64,000 bases of DNA from Thunnus maccoyii (taxonomy: Eukaryota; Chordata; Actinopteri; Scombriformes; Scombridae): positions 29,830,151-29,894,150 of the forward strand of contig NC_056550.1 in the NCBI RefSeq assembly GCF_910596095.1. The letters run 5' to 3'. Under the pieces are notes generated by a model, which was not told where the DNA came from, did not search any database, and saw nothing but the letters and a program-made list of their open reading frames with translations. The position numbers were made by a program, and so were the translations under genes. Of the stretch, positions 11,851-23,800 are shown piece after piece; the stretch's first letter is position 1; each line of letters begins with the position of its first letter.

Positions 11851-12527
11851 GTTTCAGAATCACATATTAAAGTATTACACCTGTAAGTCATAGTGAAACC
11901 ACTGTGATCTAAGTATTGTGCTGTTAATGTTTAACTGTGAAAATCCCCCAACATTTCCAAGACACAGAGACACAAGACACTGCTTAAACACAGATTTGAT
12001 ATTAACTTTATCAGTGTTTGACAGGTAAAAATTACCAAATAGACTGAGGTTGGTTGAAGTCAAGCGTCTCTTTAATTCAAACCGAACATATGTTGCAGGC
12101 ACAGAGAGTCCACAGAGTCTCCGTGAAGAATTCTGACAAGACAAAGGAAAGTCACTGGTATATATTGATGCCCTTGGGAGGCACCTTTAGTTGGTTACAG
12201 ATTCCTTCTAACAGACCTAGACAAAGCTCTACAGAGCTTTCCCTTCCACATGATGACCATGATGTCCATATGAATATCATAGTGTTCCCCTCAAAGCCCT
12301 GCCGCCAAATATATACATACATATGACCATACCTACTTGACTAATACATGGATTTTTCCCCCGTTTATACTTTGTGAAACAAATATCAAAAATATAGAAA
12401 AAGGTATTGTGAGGACTAAATGTGTAATTGATTAGGACATTCGTAATACAGGACAAATCAAATCAACATCAAAATCATCATAAATGAGCATGGTTATAAG
12501 AGTGGATTCAAAAGTGATTACATAGTT

Positions 12528-12529
<2 letters not shown>
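11851..12529. other. Intergenic DNA with repeat copy
   Basis: No gene recognised. It contains the second copy of the 160-bp repeat (12198-12357). Confidence 0.4.
12198..12357 (+). repeat. 160-bp direct repeat, copy 2
   Basis: Near-identical to 9277-9436, same orientation, 2.92 kb away. Near identity implies a recent copying event or gene conversion. Confidence 0.9.
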
Positions 12530-12565
<36 letters not shown>

Positions 12566-13227
12566 TTTTATTTATATAGCACCATATCACAACAAAAGTC
12601 ATCTCAAGGCACTTTTCACATAGAGCAGGTCAAGACCGAACTCTTTAATTTACAGAGACCCAACAATTCCCCCATGAGCAGCAGCAGGAAAAACTCCCCT
12701 TTAACGGGTAGAAACCTCAAGCAGAACCCGGCTCTTGGTGGGCGGCCATCTGCTTTGACCGGTTGGGTTGAGAGAGAGAGAGAAAGAGGGAAAGGGGGAG
12801 GGGGGACAGAATAACAACAATCATAACAATAACAACAAGCATTAGCATCAATAGCCAGGGAAGGATGCCATCAGGACTGTGAAGGTTCCTGTGAGATGAG
12901 AAAGCACAAAAAACTCCGGGGAAGAGGCAAAGTTAGTGACATGCATTGATGTTACATGAATGCATACAGATGGAGAGGAGGAGGAGGAGAGAGGAGCTCA
13001 GTGCATCATGGGAAGTCCCCCAGCAGTCTAGGCCTATAGCAGCATAACTAAGGGCTGATCCAAGGCGAGCCTGGTCGGCCCTAACTATAAGCTTTATCAA
13101 AAAGGAAAGTTTTAAGCCTACTCTTAAACATAGAGAGGGTGTCTGCACCCCGGACTGAATCCGGTAGATGGTTCCATAGAAGAGGAGCCTGATAGCTGAA
13201 GGCTCTGCCTCCCATTCTACTTTTAAA
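12530..13227 (-). mobile_element. L2 (family A) 3' end, inverted arm
   Basis: It starts with an (ATCA)n tail and then reads, on the minus strand, as the L2-A 3' UTR and the last coding segment. It stops at TCTACTTTTAAAG, where it fuses head to head with the plus-strand L2-A copy beginning at 13228. Confidence 0.85.
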
Positions 13228-15075
13228 GTAGCTGTAATTAAACCTCTTCTTAAGAAGCCTACTCTTGATTCAGGTGTTTTAGCCAATTATAGACCTATAT
13301 CTAACCTTCCATTTCTCTCTAAGATCCTTGAGAAAGCAGTCTCTAATCAGTTATGTGACTTTCTACATAACAATAGTTTATTTGAGGATTTTCAGTCAGG
13401 ATTTAGAGGCATCATAGCACAGAGACAGCACTGGTGAAAGTCACTAATGACCTCCTAACTGCATCAGACAAAGGATTTGTCTCTATACTTGTCCTGTTAG
13501 ATCTTAGTGCTGCATTCGACACAATTGATCATCAAATCCTTTTGCAGAGACTGGAACATTTAATTGGCATTAAAGGAACTGCATTTAGCTGGTTTAAGTC
13601 CTATTTATCAGACCGATTTCAGTTTGTACATGTTAATGATGAATCCTCCGTGAAGGCCAAAGTTAGATTTTCATTGTTATGCAGATGATACCCAATTATA
13701 TTTATCAATGAAGCCAGATGAAACCAATCAGTTAAACAAACTCCAAACATGCCTTAACGACATAAAGACCTGGATGACCTGCAATTTTCTACTACTAAAT
13801 TCAGATAAAACTGAAGTTATTGTGCTTGGCACTAAACACCTTAGAAACACATTATCTAATGATAAAGCTGCTCTGGATGGCATTACCCTGGCCTCCAGCA
13901 CCACCGTAAGGAATCTGGGAGTTATCTTTGATCAGGATATGTCCTTTAACTCCCACATAAATCAAATCTCAAGGACTGCCTTTTTTCACTTACGTAATAT
14001 CACAAAAATCAGGCACATCCTGTCCCTAAAAGATGCAGAAAAACTAGTTCACGCATTTATTACTTCTAGGCTGGATTATTGCAATTCCTTATTATCAGGC
14101 TGCTCTAACAAGTCTCTAAAGACTCTCCAGCTGGTCCAGAACGCAGCTGCACGTGTTCTGACTAAAACTAGAAAAAGAGACCACATTTCTCCCATTTTAG
14201 CTTCACTACATTGGCTTCCTGTAAAATCTAGAATAGAATTTAAAATCCTTCTCCTAACTTACAAAGCCCTTAATGGTCAAACACCATCATATCTTAAAGA
14301 GCTCATAGTACCGTATTATCCCACTAGAACACTGTGCTCCCAGTATGCAGCTTACTGGTGGTTCCTACAGTCTTTAAAAGTAGAATGGGAGGCAGAGCCT
14401 TCAGCTATCAGGCTCCTCTTCTATGGAACCATCTACCGGATTCAGTCCGGGGTGCAGACACCCTCTCTATGTTTAAGAGTAGGCTTAAAACTTTCCTTTT
14501 TGATAAAGCTTATAGTTAGGGCCGACCAGGCTCGCCTTGGATCAGCCCTTAGTTATGCTGCTATAGGCCTAGACTGCTGGGGGACTTCCCATGATGCACT
14601 GAGCTCCTCTCTCTTCCTCCTCCTCTCCATCTGTATGCATTCATGTAACATCAATGCATGTCACTAACTTTGCTTCTTCCCCGGAGTTTTTTGTGCTTTC
14701 TCATCTCACAGGAACCCCTGGGTTCTGGGCCGAGCCTTCGCGGTCCTTCACAGTCCTGATGGCATCCTTCCCTGTCTATTGATGCTTATACTTATTGTTA
14801 TTGTTATGATTGTTGTTCTCCTGTCCCCCCCCACCCTCTTCTCTCTCTCTCAACCCAACCGGTCAAGGCAGATGGCGCCCACCAAGAGCCGGGTTCTGCT
14901 TGAGGTTTCTACCCGTTAAAGGGGAGTTTTTCCTGCTGCTGCTCATGGGGGAATTGTTGGGTCTCTGTAAATTAAAGAGTTCGGTCTCGACCTGCTCTAT
15001 GTGAAAAGTGCCCTGAGATGACTTTTGTTGTGATTTGGCGCTATATAAATAAAAATTGATTGATTGATTGATTGA
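13228..15075 (+). mobile_element. L2 (family A), 5'-truncated, reverse transcriptase to 3' tail
   Basis: The copy begins in the reverse transcriptase region ([20 protein letters not shown]) and passes [19 protein letters not shown] and the YADD region. The C-terminal frame is open at 13708-14667, and the copy ends in a (GATT)n tail. A deletion of about 92 bp at about 13666, relative to the copy at 44231-49214, removes the PQG motif. A one-base loss near 13408 breaks the frame; the same loss is present in the 44231-49214 copy. Not able to encode an active enzyme. Confidence 0.9.
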
Positions 15076-15619
15076 ACTTGCTGCTAACATGTCATTCTCC
15101 AGTGAAATATAGACACTCACAGACATTTACCAGAACAAACACACACACACACACACACACTCTGAAATGTAGACTTGTCTAAGGACAATTAATATTGTAT
15201 GTTGATGTGATGTGTTGATGATGTGTGTATATCATATGTGTGTTGTTATGAGCTTTAGTTAGACTTTTATTCCACTGTCTTTAGCCAAGAAATATACAAC
15301 CAACATAATTCCATCATCCTTGATAACACTATCATCATGTTTAGTACCATGCTGCTTGTTTCACTCTCAGAACACTAAAGATACTATCAAAGATGTAAAA
15401 TTGGAAAATCATGCAATTGTTAAATGTTCTTTACTTTGATTAAAAGAATAACCACATTCAGGAACTGTACCTGCCTGTCCATAGACAGGAGGGGGCTGAC
15501 TCTGCTCCCCCAGGATGCACCTTCTGGGCAGGCAGACCAAAACGTTAAAACAGAGTCTTCTTATCTGAGACTCTAGGCTGACTTTGTGCTGGCTGCTGGT
15601 TTCTTCTTGTTTTTATCTT
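15076..15619. other. Intergenic DNA
   Basis: No gene recognised. It includes a (CA)n microsatellite at 15138-15160 and an imperfect inverted repeat (CTGCCTGTCC near 15470 and GGGCAGGCAG near 15526). Confidence 0.4.
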
Positions 15620-16090
15620 TGTCCTCCTCCACTATGTGACTTCGTCTTCACTCGCTCAGTAAGTTCTATTAGATCCTCCAGAATATCCTCTATACAAGAT
15701 TGGACCATTTCATCACACTGCATTTGGACAGTCAGCTTCCTCTGTGAAGCCACAACTCAGTGAACGTCCTACCTGATGATATGAAGAGCTGCAGTTCTAC
15801 TGCAGAATCTAAACTCCATCTATGGTCGTCTCCTCAGTGCAGGTAGTCTTGCTTTACAGTTTACATTATTAATTATTCATTGACATTGTGGGTGTATGTG
15901 ATGTGCTGTTGAGTGTAACTTTGTATTTTGTATTTTGTGTTCTGTGTGTTTTTTGCTTTGTACTGTTTGTTGTTGTGCTGTTGAATGTTTTGATTGTCGG
16001 GGGACTGCGGATGTAAATTAGCTTTGAGCTAACTCCAGTGCAGTGCATCTTTAATGTTAAAAACTGCACACTGTCCCAATAAATAAATAC
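15620..16090 (+). mobile_element. Possible LINE 3' UTR
   Basis: The stretch resembles the 3' end of a fish LINE: degraded coding-like text, then a GT-rich segment with GGGGGACTGCGGATGTAAAT, and a terminal AAATAAATACAATAAAATAAAT tract. No reverse transcriptase motif is present, so it is tentative. Confidence 0.3.
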
Positions 16091-17035
16091 AATAAAATAA
16101 ATAAATCTTGCTTTCTGCCATGCAGGTGGAAAGCTTGCATTTTGCTAGTCTGAAGATGTGATTCAGAACAATAGGAGTGAAACTTCAGACATGTAGAGTC
16201 ATGAGTTAAGGATCAAACAAGGAAAGCCTAAACCAGCAGCTCTCTTCCAATGGGAACTTTTCAAATCTGGACCGGTCCGATTCAATCATCACTACAAGAT
16301 CCAGACTCCAGTTTCTCACCCCAGCATCGGACTCCATTCTCTGAACAAGTTTTTTTTCTTCGTTTTTTTTTTTTGGCCTATTCTTTTCTATTTAATGATT
16401 AACTTTCCTGCTCCTACCATGGGGGAAACTGATCTCTTCCAGTCAGCCAATTGCAAAGCTTAAAATCCGGGATTTCAAATTCAATTCATCCCTGACTCAG
16501 CAAACATGCCCATGCAGGCCCACTGTGGGTATGTGTGGGTTTAAAGGAAAATATGTGTTGTAGTGACAGTGTGAAAGGGTCTCTAAAATTGACAATCTCA
16601 GACTCAGTTAATCTTACAATCAGAACACCATGAGAGAGACAAGAGTTCATTCCCACGCTCACTTTCAAATCTCATTTAGTTTCTCTTTCTGTTTGTCTGC
16701 AGCTGCTGAGATAAAATGTCACTCTGGTTGTGGTTAGAAAAACAGGAAGGTCAAAGACTGAGGAACAGCTTATTGAAAGTCACTGACTTCACCTTGAAGT
16801 GAGAAACTTATGACTGTCTTCAGTGTCTGCATATACAGAATACTGTCTGAGGACTTTTTATTCCTGATTCAATGAGTTTTCTTTTAGCTTTTTGGATTCA
16901 CAGAAGTTCAGGATGATTCACCTGACTGATGGACAGTCTTTCGGCGCTTTGTTTTTTATCGCACCATTTTATATTAAGGCCTGAACCTGCTTTAATATAA
17001 GACAGCTGTAATTATAAGATGATCCAGTCTGCCAG
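16091..17035. other. Intergenic DNA, nothing recognised
   Basis: No supported exon or RNA gene on either strand. Two T-rich runs lie near 16350-16373. Confidence 0.35.
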
Positions 17036-17175
17036 TCTAATGGAGGTCTATGGAGAAAATGCTGTTTGGGCTGCTGGGAGGTTTTCACTGTAATACCACC
17101 AGCGACCACTGGGAGAAACTGGCTGCAGGGCTGAGCGGCGGAGGCGTATCCAGCTCTTATTATACATACATGAGA
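17036..17175 (+). repeat. Dispersed repeat, copy 1
   Basis: TAATGGAGGTCTATGGAGAA followed by ATGCTGTTTG, ACCACCAG-GACCAC and CAGCTCTTATTATACAT matches the block at 51178-51272 with substitutions and a length difference. It is an old interspersed element; the family is not identified. Confidence 0.7.
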
Positions 17176-17539
17176 TCAACCCCCAGATGTTCATGACTCC
17201 ACCATCTTTCCTCCAGCGCCACCCTCAGGACAGACTTTATATGAGCAGCTCCACTATTGGTCAGACTCTAAGAACAGATAAATCCTCAGGATGCTGTTTT
17301 TTCTGTCCAACACATGTTGTTTGTACCATCAGCATCATGGAACCTGATAAACAGTGATGATGTTGGAGCTGCAGAGTATCTGCTGTCTGATTGGCTGAGA
17401 CTGGCTAGTTAGAGAATGATGTCACCTGTCAGAGAGCTCACTGCAGTGTGATGATCACTCCAGACATCATCTAACATGAATACGCATCACCCGACTGCTG
17501 CAACGTGCTTTGATCACTAAACATTAAAAACATATTAAA
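17176..17539. other. Intergenic DNA downstream of the interferon gene
   Basis: Nothing recognised apart from short inverted motifs. Confidence 0.35.
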
Positions 17540-17558
17540 CAGAGCTGCAAAAAACGTC

Positions 17559-17564
17559 TTTATT
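17559..17564 (-). terminator. Polyadenylation signal of the interferon gene
   Basis: AATAAA on the minus strand, about 190 nt after the interferon stop codon at 17752-17754, just beyond the AU-rich 3' UTR. Confidence 0.7.
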
Positions 17565-17648
17565 GTGTCAGTTTGTAAAATGTTTCCAGTTTTATGTTTT
17601 CGAGTAAAATCATACAAAATGTCTTTAAATACAAAACTGTCAGAAGAC

Positions 17649-17706
17649 AATAAATAGTAAATAAATAGTAAATAAAGTAAATAAATAAACAAATAAATAA
17701 ATAAAA
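17649..17706 (-). promoter_or_regulatory. AU-rich element in the interferon 3' UTR
   Basis: Read on the minus strand, the segment is almost pure A/T with many overlapping ATTTA pentamers and TTATTTATT nonamers, starting about 46 nt after the stop codon. Such class II AU-rich elements target cytokine mRNAs for rapid decay through TTP/ZFP36-type proteins. Presence is direct; function is inferred from that family knowledge. Confidence 0.7.
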
Positions 17707-17751
17707 TATCAGTGTTCTCACAGAGAAACATGATGAACATGAAACAGACAG

Positions 17752-17871
17752 TTAGTGTGGAGACGCTGCAGAGCGCCTCCTGCTGGTGATGATGGAGACC
17801 AGCATCTCCAACTGGTCCAGGTGCCGTTTAGTTTCCATCCTGATCAGCTCCCAGTACGTAGTACCGCCCCC
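17752..17871 (-). CDS. Interferon exon 5 (helix F and C-terminus)
   Basis: 120 bp including TAA at 17754-17752. It starts after GCATACAG with three Gly codons, followed by YWELIRMETKRHLDQLEMLV, the best-conserved interferon signature, and a basic tail with SRRRSAA. The 3' UTR with the AU-rich element follows. Confidence 0.85.
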   Translation of the reverse strand, partial: GGGTTYWELIRMETKRHLDQLEMLVSIITSRRRSAASPH

Positions 17872-20800
17872 CTGTATGCAGTACACAGTACTACAGTTAG
17901 TACACTCAGTACACACAATACTACAGTTAGTACACTCAGTACTACAGTCAATACACACAGTACTACAGTCAGTACACTCAGTACTACAGTCAATACACAC
18001 AGTACTACATCAGGACTTGTATTTACCGTACGGTCCAGAGCGCTTTTTTCCAGTGACTTGTAGTATTCGCTCAGCGTGACGTTGACTGGTTTTTCAACCG
18101 GAAGCTGAAAACAAAAACAGTTCTGAGTTTAATTCTGCAGTAAAACCTGAAGCTGAAACTCCCAGGACGAAGTACTGCCCTCCTGTATGCAGTACACAGT
18201 ACTACAGTCAGTACACTCAGTACTACAGTCAGTACACACAGTACTACAGTCAGTACACTCAGTACTACAGTCAGTACACACAGTACGACAGTCAGTACAC
18301 ACAGTACTACAGTCAGTACACTCAGTACTACACTCAGTACACTCAGTACTACAGTTAGTACACACAGTACCACAGTCAGTACACTCAGCACGACAGTCAG
18401 TACACACAATACTACAGTTAGTACACACAGTACTACAGTCAGTACACACAGTACTACAGTCAATACACTCAGTACTACAGTCAGTACACACAGTACTACA
18501 TCAGGACTTGTACTTACCATACGGTGCAGAGCGCTTTTTTCCAGTCTCTTGTAGTATTTTCTCAGCAGGACTTTAACTGGTTTTTCAATCGAAACCTGAA
18601 AACAAAAACAGTTCCGAGTTTAATTCTGCAGTAAAACCTGAAGCTAAAACTCTGACAGTCTCACTTAAAGCTTCAGGTGAAGTCAAACTGCTGACAGGAG
18701 TTAAAGTGTTTAAAGTATTTTTGTAAGTATTTGAGTACTCACGCATTTGTTGAGCTCCTCGTTCTGTCTGTCGATGGTGATCAGGAAGTTGGTCTCCTCG
18801 TTGGTATTCCAGGCAGCGGAGGAGCGGTTGCCGTGGTGATAGAGATCAGAAATAAGCTTCAGACTGTCTCTGATGAACAACAGCTGGGACTCCAACACCT
18901 GGACAGAGACAGACAGCTGTGAATCCTGGCTCTCTGATTGGCTGACAGAGCAGAGTGTCATCAGCGTAACAGTTTGTTTGTTTACTACAAATTTCACATG
19001 AAACAATAAGGACATATTTATGAACACAAGTCCGTCTTTTTTTGAATCTTGGCTCCAAAACCACATTATTCTGGTGGATCAGGTGTTTAATAACTGTGAC
19101 ATCGAGGGATTATGTAAAGGTTTCTGGTATTTGTGCTATTTATGCAACAACCGGAGGTTAATCATCAAACTGTGAGATGAATATTTTCATATTTTATATA
19201 TTATGTTGTGGAAGAAGAACTTGTGATTGTTTTATGTCAATGAAGAAAAAAATTGTGTTTAGATGTTTGTATGTTAATGTGTGAATAGTAACATACAGGT
19301 GAAGCAGTCAGTGTGTGTGACAGTACCTGTGTGTTCCTCATGCTTTGGTAGAGATCGTATGGAAAGGGAACTGGACTCTCCTCCTCAGTCAGCGGATCAC
19401 CCTGAAACATCAGCACAGTGACTCAGCTGTGTGTTAAACACAAACACCAATAAATATACAACGATTTTATGTGTTAGTGAATCTTTGCTGATTTAATTAA
19501 AACAAAAGCTTCCTAGCACTAAAGATGAAAACACACTAACAACACAACTAACAACACAACTAACAACACACTAACAACACACTAACAACACAACTAACAA
19601 CACACTAACAACACAACTAACAACACAACTAACAACACACTAACAACACAACTAACAACACACTAACAACACAACTAACAACACACTAACAACACAACTA
19701 ACAACACAACTAACAACACACTAACAACACACTAACAACACAACTAACAACACAACTAACAACACAACTAACAACACACTAACAACACAACTAACAACAC
19801 AACTAACAACACACTAACAACACACTAACAACACAACTAACAACACACTAACAACACAACTAACAACACAACTAACAACACACTAACAACACACTAACAA
19901 CACACTAACAACACAACTAACAACACACTAACAACACACTAACAACACACTAACAACACACTAACAACACAACTAACAACACACTAACAACACACTAACA
20001 ACACAACTAACAACACACTAACAACACAACTAACAACACAACTAACAACACACTAACAACACACTAACAACACAACTAACAACACACTAACAACACAACT
20101 AACAACACAACTAACAACACACTAACAACACACTAACAACACACTAACAACACACTAACAACACAACTAACAACACACTAACAACACAACTAACAACACA
20201 ACTAACAACACACTAACAACACACTAACAACACAACTAACAACACACTAACAACACACTAACAACACACTAACAACACAACTAACAACACACTAACAACA
20301 CACTAACAACACAACTAACAACACACTAACAACACAACTAACAACACACTAACAACACAACTAACAACACACTAACAACACACTAACAACACAACTAACA
20401 ACACACTAACAACACACTAACAACACACTAACAACACAACTAACAACACACTAACAACACAACTAACTACACACTAACAACACAACTAACAACACAACTA
20501 ACAACACACTAACAACACAACTAACAACACAACTAACGACACACTAACAACACAACTAACAACACACTAACAACACAACTAACAACACACTAACAACACA
20601 ACTAACAACACAACTAACAACACACTAACAACACACTAACAACACAACTAACAACACACTAACAACACAACTAACAACACAACTAACAACACACTAACAA
20701 CACAACTAACAACACACTAACAACACACTAACAACACACTAACAACACAACTAGCAACACACTAACAACACACTAACAACACACTAACAACACACTAACA

Positions 20801-23800
20801 ACACAACTAACAACACACTAACAACACAACTAACAACACACTAACAACACACTAACAACGCAACTAACAACACACTAACAACACACTAACAACACAACTA
20901 ACAACACAACTAACAACACAACTAACAACACAACTAACAACACACTAACTAACAACACAACTAACAACACAACTAACAACACAACTAACAACACAACTAA
21001 CAACACAACTAACAACACACTAACAACACAACTAACAACACACTAACAACACACTAACAACGCAACTAACAACACACTAACAACACAACTAACAACACAC
21101 TAACAACACACTAACAACACAACTAACAACACACTAACAACACACTAACAACACAACTAACAACACACTAACAACACACTAACAACACACTAACAACACA
21201 ACTAACAACACACTAACAACACAACTAACTACACACTAACAACACACTAACAACACAACTAACAACACAACTAACGACACACTAACAACACACTAACAAC
21301 ACACTAACAACACACTAACAACACAACTAACAACACAACTAACAACACACTAACAACACACTAACAACACAACTAACAACACACTAACAACACAACTAAC
21401 AACACAACTAACAACACACTAACAACACAACTAACAACACACTAACAACACACTAACAACACACTAACAACACAACTAGCAACACACTAACAACACACTA
21501 ACAACACACTAACAACACACTAACAACACAACTAACAACACACTAACAACACAACTAACAACACACTAACAACACACTAACAACGCAACTAACAACACAC
21601 TAACAACACACTAACAACACAACTAACAACACAACTAACAACACAACTAACAACACAACTAACAACACACTAACTAACAACACAACTAACAACACAACTA
21701 ACAACACAACTAACAACACAACTAACAACACACTAACAACACAACTAACAACACACTAACAACACACTAACAACGCAACTAACAACACACTAACAACACA
21801 ACTAACAACACACTAACAACACACTAACAACGCAACTAACAACACACTAACAACACACTAACAACACAACTAACAACGCAACTAACAACGCAACTAACAA
21901 CACACTAACAACACACTAACAACACACTAACAACACAACTAACTACACACTAACAACACAACTAACACAACTAACAACACACTAACAACACACTAACAAC
22001 ACACTAACAACACACTAACAACACAACTAACAACACAACTAACAACACACTAACAACACACTAACAACACAACTAACTACACACTAACAACACAACTAAC
22101 ACAACTAACAACACACTAACAACACACTAGCAACACACTAGCAACACACTAACAACACACTAACAACACAACTAACAACACACTAACAACACAACTAACA
22201 ACACAACTAACAACACACTAACAACACAACTAACAACACACTAACAACACAACTAACAAGACACTAACAACACAACTAACAACACAACTAACAACACACT
22301 AACAACACACTAACAACACAACTAACTACACAACTATCTACACAACTAACTACACAACTAACAACACACTAACAACACACTAACAACACACTAACAACAC
22401 AACTAACAACACACTAACAACACAACTAACAACACACTAACAACACACTAACAACACACTAACAACACAACTAACTACACACTAACAACACAACTAACAA
22501 CACACTAACAACACACTAACAACGCAACTAACTACACACTAACAACACAACTAACAACGCAACTAACAACGCAACTAACAACGCAACTAACAACACACTA
22601 ACAACACACTAACAACACAACTAACTACACACTAACAACACAACTAACACAACTAACAACACACTAACAACACACTAACAACACAACTAACAACACAACT
22701 AACAACACAACTAACAACACAACTAACAACACACTAACAACACACTAACAACACAACTAACAAGACACTAACAACACAACTAACAACACACTAACAACAC
22801 AACTAACAAGACACTAACAACACAACTAACAACACAACTAACAACACACTAACAACACACTAACAACACAACTAACTACACAACTAACTACACAACTAAC
22901 AACACACTAACAACACACTAACAACACACTAACAACACAACTAACTACACAACTAACTACACAACTAACAACACACTAACAACACACTAACAACACACTA
23001 ACAACACAACTAACAACACACTAACAACACAACTAACAACACACTAACAACACACTAACAACACACTAACAACACAACTAACTACACACTAACAACACAA
23101 CTAACAACACACTAACAACACACTAACAACACAACTAACTACACACTAACAACACAACTAACAACACACTAACAACACACTAACAACGCAACTAACAACG
23201 CAACTAACAACACACTAACAACACAACTAACAACACACTAACAACACACTAACAACGCAACTAACAACGCAACTAACAACACACTAACAACACAACTAAC
23301 AACACACTAACAACACACTAACAACACACTAACAACGCAACTAACAACACAACTAACAACACACTAACAACACACTAACAACACAACTAACAACACACTA
23401 ACAACACACTAACAACACACTAACAACACAACTAACAACACACTAACAACACAACTAACAACACACTAACAACACACTAACAACACACTAACAACACAAC
23501 TAACAACACACTAACAACACACTAACAACACACTAACAACACACTAACAACGCAACTAACAACACACTAACAACACACTAACAACACACTAACAACACAC
23601 TAACAACGCAACTAACAACACACTAACAACACATTAACAACACACTAACAACACAACTAACAACACACTAACAACACACTAACAACACACTAACAACACA
23701 ACTAACAACACAACTAACAACACACTAACAACACAACTAACAACACAACTAACAACACACTAACAACACACTAACAACACAACTAACAACACACTAACAA

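Noticed and set aside
14334..14667. Separate gene in the 3' part of the L2 copies (also at 2204-2527, 12933-13286, 44686-45009)
   Set aside because: The same frame recurs in every L2-A copy as the alternative frame of the reverse transcriptase C-terminus and 3' UTR.
18071..18576. Frames of repeated VLTVVLC, CTDCSTE or SVLQSVH type
   Set aside because: They cross the AGTAC minisatellite; only the exon parts at their ends are real interferon coding sequence.
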